Positions 53,523-64,000 of a stretch of 64,000 nt of DNA are shown here, in pieces (the first letter of the stretch is position 1; every line of letters starts with the position of its first letter). Made by a program: the position numbers and the translations under genes. The notes beneath the pieces were generated by a model. The model worked only from the letters and a program-made list of their open reading frames with translations. It was not told the DNA's origin and made no database searches. The stretch is from Chelativorans multitrophicus (GTDB taxonomy: Bacteria; Pseudomonadota; Alphaproteobacteria; Rhizobiales; Rhizobiaceae). The stretch is from positions 124,001 to 188,000 of the forward strand of contig NZ_JAAAPL010000002.1 of NCBI RefSeq assembly GCF_011317445.1. The letters run 5' to 3'.

Positions 53523-53553
53523 CACATGCCCTCCCACTCGGGGAGGGCATGTG
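53523..53553. terminator. Bidirectional terminator hairpin
   Basis: A 13-bp perfect stem CACATGCCCTCCC (53523-53535) / GGGAGGGCATGTG (53541-53553) with a 5-base loop lies between the converging amidinotransferase and aatA genes. TTCT follows on the plus strand. Confidence 0.8.
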
Positions 53554-53555
53554 TT

Positions 53556-55894
<2,339 letters not shown>

Positions 55895-56011
55895 GCGGCT
55901 CATTTCCAGATCCAAGCCCTCCGATTTCGGGCATCCATTGCCCGATCCTCGCCCACGGCAACAGGCAGCCTCAATGGCTAATGCCTGCGGCAGTGGTCGA
56001 ATCCCGCTTCC

Positions 56012-56239
56012 TCAGGCTGCCTTGAAAGACCTTTGCTGCGCCGGCGTTCGTTCCTTCGCCTGCCGCACGATCTCCAGCACCGCATTGAGCTCATCTATAT
56101 CGACATAGAATGCGTGTGCGAGGCGGATCGGGATCAATTCTTCCGGTATGCCGTGCGCCAGCATCTTCTGGACCGCAATCAAAAGTTGCGCCCGCTCGAC
56201 AAGGCGGATCTTAAAATTGTCCTCCGAATGGGACCGCAT
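56012..56239 (-). CDS. Small conserved-looking protein, function unknown
   Basis: The 75 residues form a mostly helical, soluble protein (FKIRLVERAQLLIAVQKMLAHGIPEELIPIRLAHAFYVDIDELNAVLEIV) with a basic C-terminus. Codon use is like its neighbours. No family is recognised. It is a single gene on the minus strand, after an EAL gene on the plus strand. A plus-strand frame over the same bases has no ribosome binding site and is rejected. Confidence 0.55.
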   Translation of the reverse strand: MRSHSEDNFKIRLVERAQLLIAVQKMLAHGIPEELIPIRLAHAFYVDIDELNAVLEIVRQAKERTPAQQRSFKAA

Positions 56240-56453
56240 GTTTGCCTCATGGTGACATAGAGGTGGGGCAGCCAGGAAACGACTGCCGTCATCTTCCTAA
56301 AACACGCGACAAATACGGACACAGGATGACGTCGCGAAACGCACGCATCGCGAATCACAACCTAAGATTAAGCCTGGGAGGACTCGCGTGCAAGCCGTTA
56401 GTGCAAAAGGAGAAAAGGAGCGGATGGGACGAGGCAGTCTGTGGATAGCCTGT

Positions 56454-57002
56454 TCAAAACGCGAAGGACGCCTGAGCCGGCGGCGCGTTGGGGGATGCAG
56501 CTTTTTCCAGCGCGAGCATTTTTTGTTTCGTAGCGGTCCCTCCGGGAGCTGAAAAGCCGCCCAACTTGCCGCCGGCGGCGAGAATCCGGTGACAGGGAAT
56601 AATCAATGGGACCGGGTTGCGGCTGAGTGCCACACCCGTTTCGCGTGTAGCGTTGGGAAAGCCGGCGTCTGCGGCAAGCCCGCCATAGGTGGTGGTCCGC
56701 CCGTAGCCTAGCTGACGCGCCGTCCGATAAATGGCGCGCCGGAAAGCATCGATGCCGTCAAGATCCACCGGATACGCGGAGAAGTCTTCATGGCTGCCCG
56801 CAAAATAGCGTTGCGCCGCCGCGACAGCCTCGAGTGCGAAGCCTGAGGGCTGCGCCGCACCGGAAACGGAGAGGCGGCCCATCATGCGCTCCTCCGCCGC
56901 TTCGGAAGCGCTCATGGGCAGCATGAAACGGGAGATGCCCCGCTCGTTCCAAGCGATGCCGCAGAAGCCGAATGCTGTCTCAAAGATGTGGTGAAGGGTC
57001 AT
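56454..57002 (-). CDS. ogt: Methylated-DNA-protein-cysteine methyltransferase
   Basis: It repairs O6-methylguanine by moving the methyl group to its own cysteine. The 182-residue product has the active site PCHRI with Cys137 and the helix-turn-helix region GRTTTYGGLAADAGFPNATRETGVAL before it. It has no Ada N-terminal domain, so it is the single-domain Ogt type. ATG 57002 was chosen; the frame is open upstream to 57179 but without homology. Confidence 0.94.
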   Translation of the reverse strand: MTLHHIFETAFGFCGIAWNERGISRFMLPMSASEAAEERMMGRLSVSGAAQPSGFALEAVAAAQRYFAGSHEDFSAYPVDLDGIDAFRRAIYRTARQLGYGRTTTYGGLAADAGFPNATRETGVALSRNPVPLIIPCHRILAAGGKLGGFSAPGGTATKQKMLALEKAASPNAPPAQASFAF

Positions 57003-57172
57003 CTGGCGACAGTCCGCAATCGATTGGTGCAAGGAATAGCTTCGTCTCGGGTACAAATCAAGAACAAACACCCCGCGTTGGCGTATTGGTGAAACGCAAT
57101 TGAACGGGGCTCCCTGATAGGCTATGCAGGTTCGGGGCGCGGAGGCAAAGTGAACGGGGAGCTTGTGGGACG

Positions 57173-57922
57173 TTGCCATCCATTATCCGAGCCGTAGGCA
57201 TCTGCGCTTTTCTCTCCATTCCATTTCTTGCAGGATGCAGCAGCACTGGTGAAAGTGCCGCCGCACTCGCGCTGGCCGAAGGCGGAGCGCCGGCGGTGGA
57301 CAGAGCCGCTACGGAGGACGCCGAGGCCGTTTCCAACAGCCTTGCGGCCGAGCAGCACCAGGAGATTGAGGGCGTAACGGCGCTTGCGACTCCGAGCCCA
57401 CGGCCCGATAGGGGAGCCATGGCGGCGGTCAACGCTGTTGCCGACGCAAACACGGCCGGCGCCGCAGAGCCGGTCAAGGCGGTGGCCTATGCGAATCCGG
57501 GGCGGGACAAGCTTGCGGCCGTAACGGCGCTCGAAGAGAGCGGGAAGGTGCGCCCGGTCGCGGCGCGGAGCCCCGAACTCGATGCCCTGATCGCCCGCTA
57601 TGCCGCGCTTTACGAGGTGCCGGTGTCGCTGGTGCGCCGTGTGGTGAAGCGCGAAAGCAACTTCAATCCCGCGGCCCGCAATCGCATCTATTGGGGGCTT
57701 ATGCAGATCCGGCACGATACGGCGCAGACCATGGGCTACCGTGGACCGGCGCACGGGCTGCTCGATGCCGAAACAAATCTCAAATACGCCGTCAAATACC
57801 TGCGCGGGGCATATATCACCGCCGGAGGCAATGAGGAACAAGCCGTGCGGTTCTACGCTCGCGGCTATTATTACGATGCCAAGCGCAAGGGGCTGTTGAG
57901 GGAAGCCGGGCTCAGGAATTAA
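57173..57922 (+). CDS. Lytic transglycosylase, SLT domain lipoprotein
   Basis: The 249-residue product has a lipoprotein signal with lipobox LAGC (Cys22), an Ala/Glu-rich linker to about residue 130, and an SLT domain (133-249). The catalytic Glu161 is in VVKRESNFNPAA, and GLMQIRHDTAQTMG and YAVKYLRGAY complete the signature. It cleaves glycan strands in the outer-membrane-proximal murein. The start is TTG 57173; it is divergent from ogt by 170 bases. Confidence 0.9.
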   Translation: MPSIIRAVGICAFLSIPFLAGCSSTGESAAALALAEGGAPAVDRAATEDAEAVSNSLAAEQHQEIEGVTALATPSPRPDRGAMAAVNAVADANTAGAAEPVKAVAYANPGRDKLAAVTALEESGKVRPVAARSPELDALIARYAALYEVPVSLVRRVVKRESNFNPAARNRIYWGLMQIRHDTAQTMGYRGPAHGLLDAETNLKYAVKYLRGAYITAGGNEEQAVRFYARGYYYDAKRKGLLREAGLRN

Positions 57923-57951
57923 GCCCATGCCCTGCCTTCCCAAAGCGGAGC

Positions 57952-60900
57952 TTAGAAACGTATTTTCAGGCGCGCATCAAAGGTATTCGTTCGAGCGTCT
58001 GCGCTGAAACTGCCATTATAGGAAACGCTCATCGTCGCCCTTTCGGCCACGCCAAGATCGAGCCTGACACCTAGAACCGCTTCGTTCCTGACGCGCGGCA
58101 GGCCCGTCGTCGTAAAGCTTGGAACACCGTCAAGCTTAAGCTCGGATGTCGGGCTTTTGCCGCCCAGGGCATGCCGCCACCCGACGCTTGCATTGAGCTT
58201 TGCAGGAACCGGCAGCTTCTCCAATTCCATAGAAGCGCGAAGCCCTGTGGTTGCTGAGGTCGTGTTGAACGTCTCCCTTTGAGACGAGAGCCCCACAGTG
58301 CCGCCTTCGCTGAATGCGCCGGTCCGCAGGGTCACATGAGCCAGATTGACGAACGGCTCGAATTTGAATTCCTCCTTGTCCACCTTCCATGAGACTTCGC
58401 CGAAAGCCTGGAACAAGCCGCCGTGATACTCGGCATTGAGCTGTTCCTTCAGCCCGGGAAAATCGATCTTGCGCCAGGTTTCAAGGTTCAGCCAGCTATA
58501 GGCCAAGCCTGCGCGGAGACCCAATGCGTTCAAGACCCCGCCGCCATAGAGCCCTAAATGATAGCCTTTCATATCGGTGGTGGAGGATCGATCATCGACC
58601 GAATAATCACCCCAGCCCATTCCTGTGAGCATGCCGACCCGCCATCCATCGCCGACCGGCAGGTCGCCGCCCATGAGGAAGCCACCGCTGCCGCTTTCCA
58701 GAGCGGCGGCATTGCCGTCGGCATCCAAATGACCCCATCCGCCATAGGCGGCGCTCCAGACGGTAAACCGTTCACTGTTCGACGGGCTCGCCTCCGTGCC
58801 GTCCGGCCCATAGGCCAAAATGGGCAGGCTGAGCGCTCCCGCGCCGCCAGTAGCGCTGCGCAAGCGGTCGTTTGCCGCGTCGCGCACATTGCGGCTGCCC
58901 TCGACAATGGCCGTTTTCTGGGTTGCATAGATCTCGCCGGAGAGCTGGTCGAAGGCCTTTCGCGCTCCATCCAGGCTCTGTCGGGAGACATGCTTCCATG
59001 CCGTTGCGTATGGCGCATGGTCGAGCGCGTTTGCGACAGCTGATTGGTTCGGCGAGGTCGCTGCGCTGGCCAGGGTCGTCCCGTTCGGCACGAAAGAGAG
59101 CGTAACGGCATCGCCGTAGAACAGATAGGGGTCGAGGAAAGGGGATATGCTGTTGGTCGTGATCGAGCCAAAAGTTCCGCTGACGCCGTTCTGAGCAGTG
59201 ATGATGTCGAGTGGAACCAAGGGCGCGAGGCCGTCCTTCAGCCTGATATCTATAGTGCCGCTTTCGAGAGTGACGGAACCCTTTTGCGTGTCTGGATCCT
59301 CCCTGAGTTGCGGCATGTCCATGACATTCAGCTGATCCGCCAGGTCTCCCGCCACATCGATGCGGTACGTCGAGGCAGCGGAAAGCGAGACATCTCCATT
59401 AACCAGCATCTCGCCGACGTAGCCGTCGGCAATGCCCGGGGCAAGCGTCCCGGACGTCGTCAAGTCCCCGGCGATCATCGAGCGGTCGCCGCGCAGCGTG
59501 GCGCCGGTAAGGACCTCAACGTCGGAGCCGAGTGAGCCCAGGAGCGTAAGCTCGCCGCCGAACACTCTTGTGCCGCCGCTATAGGTGTTCACGCCGAGAA
59601 GGATCAGGTTGCCTGCTCCGCGCTTGATCAGACCGCCCGGGCCGGAGATATCGCCTTCCCATACCGAGTTGTACCCTCTGGTATTGACATCGAAAGTCGG
59701 GCCGAAGAGCGGATCGCCGAAATATTTGGGGCCGAGGACCGCCCGGCCGAGGTCAAACATGCCTCTGCCATAGATCTCTTGCGGACCGATGGGCCGGGCG
59801 GTGGTCAGAATCAGTTCGATGATCTGGCGCGCGGTCATATAGGGAAAGGCCTGGCGGAGCACTGCGGCGCCGCCGGCAACTACCGGGCTTGCCATTGATG
59901 TCCCGGCTTTCGGGCCGTAATTGCCGCCGGGAAGCGTGGAGATAATTGCGGAGTATTCAATCGTTTGCCCCGGTTTCGGGGAATCACCGCCGGGTGCGGC
60001 AAGGCACCATTGCCATGCCAGCCCGCAGCGGTTGCTATAGCCGGCAATGGTTCCATCCCGGCCCGTGGCGACCACGGCGATCAGGGAGCCGGCGAGATCC
60101 GAGAGATCGAGATCGTCGAACTCAGGGTCCAGAGGATCGGCGTAGTCATAGGTGTCCGGATCATCTATGTCCGTCGCGTCTATCAAGATGTCGAAGACAC
60201 CCGCACGCAGATTTTCTGCCGTGATCAGCGGTAGGAAGCCAATTCCTGTTGGGTTTGCCGCCTGGTCCGGCTGCTCCTCGAATTCGTTACCCGCAGCAAA
60301 GACGAGAACGACATCGGCATTTGCCGCGGCGCTCACCGCCACGGCGTCCTCCCTATAATCTGTCCCCTCCATGGACTGGACGATGGGGCGCGGCATGACA
60401 CGATAATTGGGGTTCTCGTTTTCGTCATCCAAGTCCGGGGACGGAAAGGCAGGTGGGCCGTAGCTGCCGTTTATCACCTTCGCACCATTGCTGGCCGCGT
60501 AGAAAAGCGCATTGTTATCAGGCGAAACGAATGGTCCTTTCTCGCTCCCGGGCTCCGCATCTCCGATGGCCTTCAAGGCCATGAGTTCTGCGCCATAGGC
60601 AACGCCCATATTGCCGATTCCGTTGCGGGCGGCGCCGATTATGCCGGCCACATGCGTGCCGTGGCCGTCCGGGTCGAAAACGTTCAGAGGGTCGATATCC
60701 AGGAAGGAGTAGGACAGAGGTGAAATCCGGCCGAAAAATTCGGGGTGGTGAATGTCGAGACCAGAATCGACCACAGCCACGAGTATGCCGCGGCCATCAT
60801 AGCCCCGCTTATAGGCCGCTTCGGCGTTGATAGCGCTGAGATACCAGCTTGCATCGAATTCGAGCCGATAGGCCTCCTCAGTCTGCGCATGCAGATTGCC

Positions 60901-60972
60901 GGGGAGAGTCGCAATGCATGCGCAGATTGCGGCAGAGCTGACGCCCTTCGACAGGGTCTCGAACACATTCAT
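57952..60972 (-). CDS. Autotransporter with S8 subtilase passenger
   Basis: The 1006-residue product has a signal peptide (1-29), an S8 subtilisin domain (about 58-415) with Asp69 (VVDSGLD), His104 (HGTHVAG), Asn229 in the oxyanion hole (AAGNE) and Ser359 (GTSMASP). A passenger repeat region (about 430-520; GAGNLILLGVNTYSGGT) follows, and the C-terminal barrel (about 735-1006) ends with aromatic Phe. It is a type Va secreted protease. The codon use is less regular than that of its neighbours, so it may be acquired. Confidence 0.95.
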   Translation of the reverse strand: MNVFETLSKGVSSAAICACIATLPGNLHAQTEEAYRLEFDASWYLSAINAEAAYKRGYDGRGILVAVVDSGLDIHHPEFFGRISPLSYSFLDIDPLNVFDPDGHGTHVAGIIGAARNGIGNMGVAYGAELMALKAIGDAEPGSEKGPFVSPDNNALFYAASNGAKVINGSYGPPAFPSPDLDDENENPNYRVMPRPIVQSMEGTDYREDAVAVSAAANADVVLVFAAGNEFEEQPDQAANPTGIGFLPLITAENLRAGVFDILIDATDIDDPDTYDYADPLDPEFDDLDLSDLAGSLIAVVATGRDGTIAGYSNRCGLAWQWCLAAPGGDSPKPGQTIEYSAIISTLPGGNYGPKAGTSMASPVVAGGAAVLRQAFPYMTARQIIELILTTARPIGPQEIYGRGMFDLGRAVLGPKYFGDPLFGPTFDVNTRGYNSVWEGDISGPGGLIKRGAGNLILLGVNTYSGGTRVFGGELTLLGSLGSDVEVLTGATLRGDRSMIAGDLTTSGTLAPGIADGYVGEMLVNGDVSLSAASTYRIDVAGDLADQLNVMDMPQLREDPDTQKGSVTLESGTIDIRLKDGLAPLVPLDIITAQNGVSGTFGSITTNSISPFLDPYLFYGDAVTLSFVPNGTTLASAATSPNQSAVANALDHAPYATAWKHVSRQSLDGARKAFDQLSGEIYATQKTAIVEGSRNVRDAANDRLRSATGGAGALSLPILAYGPDGTEASPSNSERFTVWSAAYGGWGHLDADGNAAALESGSGGFLMGGDLPVGDGWRVGMLTGMGWGDYSVDDRSSTTDMKGYHLGLYGGGVLNALGLRAGLAYSWLNLETWRKIDFPGLKEQLNAEYHGGLFQAFGEVSWKVDKEEFKFEPFVNLAHVTLRTGAFSEGGTVGLSSQRETFNTTSATTGLRASMELEKLPVPAKLNASVGWRHALGGKSPTSELKLDGVPSFTTTGLPRVRNEAVLGVRLDLGVAERATMSVSYNGSFSADARTNTFDARLKIRF

Positions 60973-61114
60973 TCCAATATCCCCAGTGAAAATGGCTGAT
61001 GATCCGTGGATGGGGCCAAGATTGAAGCGAAGCTTCGTTATTTGCGACTGACTCCCAGCTTAGCTAAGGCTGGCTTCAGGCCTCTAATCGTGGCACTGGG
61101 GTGTTGACGCATTT

Positions 61115-61141
61115 GAGCCCGGCGTGAGCGCCGCCGGGCTC
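61115..61141. other. GC-rich hairpin between the autotransporter and ABC exporter genes
   Basis: A 10-bp stem GAGCCCGGCG (61115-61124) / CGCCGGGCTC (61132-61141) encloses TGAGCGC. It has no T tract on either side. It lies in the 275-base divergent interval and could be a protein-binding site or a structured leader. Confidence 0.4.
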
Positions 61142-61247
61142 GCGCCGCTTCAAAAAACGGCTGGACTGACATATGTCTCTGCGGCTTTGTCGGATCAGGC
61201 GGGGCTGATGCGTCTTGAAGATGAATTCGCGGCCTGAAGGAGATGGC

Positions 61248-62255
61248 ATGAACGAGACAGTGAAGGAGTTCGTTTCGGCCGAAGGGCATGCGGCGCTCGC
61301 GATCTCGGTCCGCGGCCTGGTCAAGCACTTCCGCGATGTCAAGGCCATCGACGGCATCGACCTCGATGTGCCGCGTGGGATGATCTTTGCCATTCTCGGG
61401 CCGAACGGAGCGGGCAAAACCACGCTGATCCGGACGCTCGCGACGCTGATTGCGCCGGACGCGGGTTCGGCGAGCGTCATGGGGCATGACCTTCTTTCGC
61501 AGCCGCAGGCGGTGCGGGCCTCGATCGCGCTGACCGGCCAGTTCGCCTCGCTCGACGAGGACCTGACCGGGCGCGAAAACCTGATCATGCTCGCCCGCCT
61601 CTGGGGCTTTCGCGGAAAGGCCGCTAAGGCACGGGCGGACGAGCTTCTTTCGGCCTTCGACCTCACGGACGCGGCCAGGAAGCAGGTAAAGTCGTATTCG
61701 GGTGGCATGCGGCGCCGGCTCGATATCGCCGCGTCCCTCATCGTCACGCCGGGGATCCTCTTTCTCGACGAGCCGACCACCGGCCTCGATCCCACGGCGC
61801 GCCAGGGCGTGTGGCGGATGATCAGGCAGCTCGCGCAATCGGGAGTGACAATCCTGCTCACCACGCAATATCTGGAGGAGGCGGACCAACTCGCCGCCCG
61901 CATCGCCGTGATCGACCACGGAAGAAAAATCGCGGAGGGGACGAGCCGCGAGCTTAAGGCTGCAATCGGCTCCGGTTTTCTGCATGTGGCGCCGGCCGAC
62001 CAGTCGCAGCTCGACGAGGCGGCGGCGATCCTTGAGGCGCGGCTTGGCAATGTGGTGCAGCGCAGCGCCGAGGGCGCGCAGCTCTCGGTCGTCGCGGGTT
62101 CCGCCAGGGAGGCGAACGAGGCGCTGGCGGCGCTGATCTCGGCTGGCATCGAGCTTTCCGACTTTTCGATGGGCTCGCCAAGTCTCGATGAGGTCTTCTT
62201 CGCGCTTACGGGCGCGCCAGCGGAAAATCATGAGCAGAAGGAAGCCGCCCAATGA
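61248..62255 (+). CDS. ABC transporter ATP-binding protein, DrrA type
   Basis: The 335-residue ATPase has Walker A GPNGAGKT (51-58), the signature YSGGMRRRL and Walker B ILFLDEPTTGLDP. The C-terminal extension (about 220-335) and the DrrA/CcmA-type architecture point to an exporter of drugs or lipids. AAGGAG lies 5 bases before ATG 61248. It overlaps the permease gene by four bases (ATGA), so they form a coupled pair. Confidence 0.94.
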   Translation: MNETVKEFVSAEGHAALAISVRGLVKHFRDVKAIDGIDLDVPRGMIFAILGPNGAGKTTLIRTLATLIAPDAGSASVMGHDLLSQPQAVRASIALTGQFASLDEDLTGRENLIMLARLWGFRGKAAKARADELLSAFDLTDAARKQVKSYSGGMRRRLDIAASLIVTPGILFLDEPTTGLDPTARQGVWRMIRQLAQSGVTILLTTQYLEEADQLAARIAVIDHGRKIAEGTSRELKAAIGSGFLHVAPADQSQLDEAAAILEARLGNVVQRSAEGAQLSVVAGSAREANEALAALISAGIELSDFSMGSPSLDEVFFALTGAPAENHEQKEAAQ

Positions 62256-63055
62256 GCGAGATTCAACAAGCCCTGCTCACCAATGTGCAGCGGCCGACAC
62301 CACCTTCGGCAATTTCCAACGCGCTCGTCTTCGGCTGGCGCGCGGTGCTGAAGTTCAAGCACGTGCCGGAGCAGCTCTTCGACCTTGTCATGACGCCGCT
62401 GATGTTCACGCTGCTCTTCACCTTCGTGTTCGGCGGCGCGCTGGCTGGCTCACCGGGCGAATATCTGCAGTTCTTCCTGCCGGGGATTCTGGTGCAGACG
62501 GTGGTCTTCAACTCGGTCTATTCCGGCATGGGGCTTTCGACAGACCTCTCGAAAGGGCTGTTCGAGCGCTTCCGGTCGCTCCCCGTCTGGCCGCTCGCGC
62601 CCTTTGCCGGGCTGATGGTGGGCGATGTGCTGCGCCATGTGATCGCGGGCGCCATCATCCTCGGAATCGGCCTCATCCTCGGCTACAGGCCGGAAGCGGG
62701 AATCGGGGGCGTGCTTGCCTCCTTCCTGCTCTTGATCGCCATCGGCTTCGGTACGGGCTGGATCTTCATTGTGCTGGGGTTGATCATCCGTACGCCCATG
62801 ACGGTGATGACGATCGGCTTCACCTTTATCTTCCCGCTGGTCTTCGCCTCCAATATCATGGTGCAGCCGGAAACCATGCCCGGCTGGCTTGCGGCCTTCG
62901 TCAACCACAACCCGGTGTCCTTCATGGCTACGGCGCTGCGCGGGCTGATGGCGGGCACGGCGACGGCACAGGAGGTGTTGCTGGCGCTTGCCGCGCCGGT
63001 TAGCCTGACGATCGTGCTGGCGCCGGTCGTGCTGTGGCTTTACCGGCGCCATTAA
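62252..63055 (+). CDS. ABC-2 type permease, DrrB type
   Basis: The 267-residue inner-membrane protein has six transmembrane helices (about 40-265) and the ABC-2 signature FLPGILVQTVVFNSVYSGMGLSTD. With the DrrA-type ATPase it would form a homodimeric exporter. The substrate is not indicated by the neighbours. Start ATG 62252 overlaps the previous stop. Confidence 0.94.
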   Translation: MSEIQQALLTNVQRPTPPSAISNALVFGWRAVLKFKHVPEQLFDLVMTPLMFTLLFTFVFGGALAGSPGEYLQFFLPGILVQTVVFNSVYSGMGLSTDLSKGLFERFRSLPVWPLAPFAGLMVGDVLRHVIAGAIILGIGLILGYRPEAGIGGVLASFLLLIAIGFGTGWIFIVLGLIIRTPMTVMTIGFTFIFPLVFASNIMVQPETMPGWLAAFVNHNPVSFMATALRGLMAGTATAQEVLLALAAPVSLTIVLAPVVLWLYRRH

Positions 63056-63063
63056 GGCATCCG

Positions 63064-63097
63064 AAAAAATGCGCCCGCCACGGAGCGTGACGGGCGC
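63064..63097 (-). terminator. Rho-independent terminator of the secreted protein gene
   Basis: On the minus strand GCGCCCG (63097-63091) pairs with CGGGCGC (63077-63071), with an inner CAC/GTG extension, and is followed by ATTTTTT. It lies 18 bases after the stop at 63115. Confidence 0.9.
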
Positions 63098-63114
63098 AAG
63101 TTCCTGAAGGACCA

Positions 63115-63801
63115 TTACTGGCAGTTCGGCTGGCCTGGCGCGCAGGGCATAACCTGGCCGGGCGCTGCTTCCCGGGGCTCTTCCTGCTGGCCGGGGGCAA
63201 CCTCGTTCGCCGGTGCTTCCTGCTGGCCGGGCGCGAATTCGCTTGCGCCCCTGATGCTGCCGGTGGTGCCTTCGTCCGTTCCGGTGGCATCGTCCTCGGT
63301 ACCGGCCGTGCCCGTCGTATCCTCTTCGGTATCGACCGTGCCGGTGGCGCCATCGTCAGAAGCACCATTGTCCGCGGTGGCGCCTTCATCCGCCGCCGTT
63401 CCGCCGTCCGTTGTGCCCTCGTCGGCAGTACCCTCATCGGCCGCCGTGCCGTCATCGGTGCTTCCGGTGGTCACATCGTCATCGGTCGCGCCGCCGGCTG
63501 CCATCTCCTGCTGGACAACCTGCGTCAGCTCCTGCGATCCGGTCACGGCCGCGCAAGAGGCGTCGCCGCTCTCGACCTGTGCTGAAAGCACGCCCACATT
63601 GACATCGCAGACATTTGCCGCCACCGACACCGGCAACTGGACGGTCACCGGAATGTTGTTTTCCTCGACATTCAGGTCGACGGCGATGTCCTGCAGGACG
63701 TCTTGGATATTGACGTTGACCAGGCCTTCCAGATCGGATTGCGCCGCGGCCGGTCCGGCGCAGAGCGCCAACACGGCAGGAACGACTAAAAGTTTTCTCA
63801 T
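63115..63801 (-). CDS. Secreted low-complexity protein with APGQ repeats
   Basis: I do not recognise a named family. The 228-residue product has a Sec signal (1-20, AAAQS), a folded N-terminal part (about 21-100) with Cys65 and Cys83, then a Thr/Asp/Glu/Gly-rich repeat region (105-180) and four APGQ units (from 190, 202, 213 and 221) before a Cys-containing tail (Cys220, Cys227). The acidic repeat region is probably disordered. ATG 63801 has AAGGAG upstream, and a good terminator follows. Confidence 0.8.
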   Translation of the reverse strand: MRKLLVVPAVLALCAGPAAAQSDLEGLVNVNIQDVLQDIAVDLNVEENNIPVTVQLPVSVAANVCDVNVGVLSAQVESGDASCAAVTGSQELTQVVQQEMAAGGATDDDVTTGSTDDGTAADEGTADEGTTDGGTAADEGATADNGASDDGATGTVDTEEDTTGTAGTEDDATGTDEGTTGSIRGASEFAPGQQEAPANEVAPGQQEEPREAAPGQVMPCAPGQPNCQ

Positions 63802-64000
63802 TACGTTGCTCCTTGGTAGGTTTCGCGTCCCTCCTGCCAAATGAACAACCGAATCAACCGGTTGTTCCGATCAGGCAAAGAAGGAGAGGAGCGGCGCGTC
63901 TGGCCGATTGGCAAAGGCGCTCCTTATTCGGGTCATGCGAGGCCTTCGCGACGTTCGAGAACCAGTCGCCATTCTCGCTTTAGGATAGCGGCCTGTTATG
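63802..64000. other. Right-end interval
   Basis: No gene is supported in the last 200 bases. The promoter of the minus-strand secreted protein should be in its left part. The final ATG (63998-64000) may be a start codon of a gene outside the window, but that cannot be judged. Confidence 0.4.

Noticed and set aside
56424-56600. Short plus-strand frame behind two AAAAGGAG copies
   Set aside because: It overlaps ogt antisense, and its translation has no protein-like pattern; the ribosome-binding-like sequence is likely chance.
61038-62252. 404-codon minus-strand frame across the DrrA-type ATPase
   Set aside because: Arg/His-rich composition typical of antisense GC-rich DNA; the ATPase on the plus strand is certain.

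Overview
The window looks like a chromosomal backbone segment of an alphaproteobacterium of the order Hyphomicrobiales (Rhizobiales), most like the Phyllobacteriaceae (Mesorhizobium, Nitratireductor, Chelativorans relatives). This rests on high G+C, on rhizobial family markers (BA14K proteins, DUF982, DUF6665, extensin-like proteins, PetP/PetR, a LsrB/VtlR-AbcR pair) and on gene orders typical of that group (prs / M24 peptidase / pgeF / midA-like / lgt; greA-lpsB; lrp / trxB / lsrB). The exact genus is inference. I see no integrase, transposase, tRNA, rRNA, CRISPR array or phage gene.

Layout. 1-3.2 kb: tail of a DUF6665 gene, then petABC (cytochrome bc1 complex) closed by a clear terminator. 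3.2-5.8 kb: apt and an SLC13/RCK-type permease. 5.8-10.9 kb, mostly minus strand: two MaoC-like hydratases, ychF, pth, rplY (ctc type) and prs, with a DUF488 gene on the other strand. 11.1-15.8 kb, minus: a predicted lipoprotein, an M24 peptidase-fold protein, pgeF, a MidA-like methyltransferase and lgt, tightly packed. 15.9-18.1 kb: ubiK-like, ybjN-like, a CsaA-like tRNA-binding gene and two small unknown genes. 18.3-22.3 kb, minus: PetP (MarR), PetR (response regulator) and, after an SPW-repeat membrane protein and a DUF982 protein, the sensor kinase. 22.5-28.0 kb: ilvE, a small glycine-zipper protein, an MBL hydrolase, two BA14K proteins, two cold-shock proteins and a secreted hypothetical protein.

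28.1-33.1 kb: uvrB with long terminal extensions, a beta-barrel protein resembling lipid A deacylase, clpS and small ORFs. 33.1-36.1 kb: sqdB-sqdD-sqdC for sulfolipid. 36.2-41.2 kb: an acyl-CoA thioesterase, a divergent HxlR regulator / FMN reductase pair, a CNNM/CBS membrane protein, two extensin-family proteins and a DUF3775 protein. 41.4-49.1 kb: the LPS core and redox-regulation locus: a greA leader terminator, greA, lpsB, a GT25 gene, a fused GT29-like/second glycosyltransferase gene, another GT25, lrp, trxB, lsrB and an AbcR-type small RNA. 49.2-56.3 kb: an EF-G-like GTPase, a MarR-GNAT fusion divergent from an amidinotransferase-fold enzyme with palindromic operators between them, an aspartate aminotransferase, an EAL protein and a small ORF. 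56.4-64 kb: ogt, a lytic transglycosylase lipoprotein, a subtilase autotransporter, a DrrAB-type ABC exporter and a secreted low-complexity protein.

Much of the window concerns the envelope: respiratory membrane complex, prolipoprotein diacylglyceryl transfer, sulfolipid, LPS core, possible lipid A trimming, murein hydrolysis, an autotransporter and several secreted small proteins. Regulators (PetPR and kinase, LsrB-AbcR, Lrp, HxlR, MarR-GNAT) sit beside their likely targets. The most novel candidates are the glycosyltransferase cassette with a fusion gene between lpsB and lrp, the predicted AbcR and greA-leader RNAs, the two membrane/unknown genes inserted in the PetPR-kinase cluster, and the PagL-like barrel.
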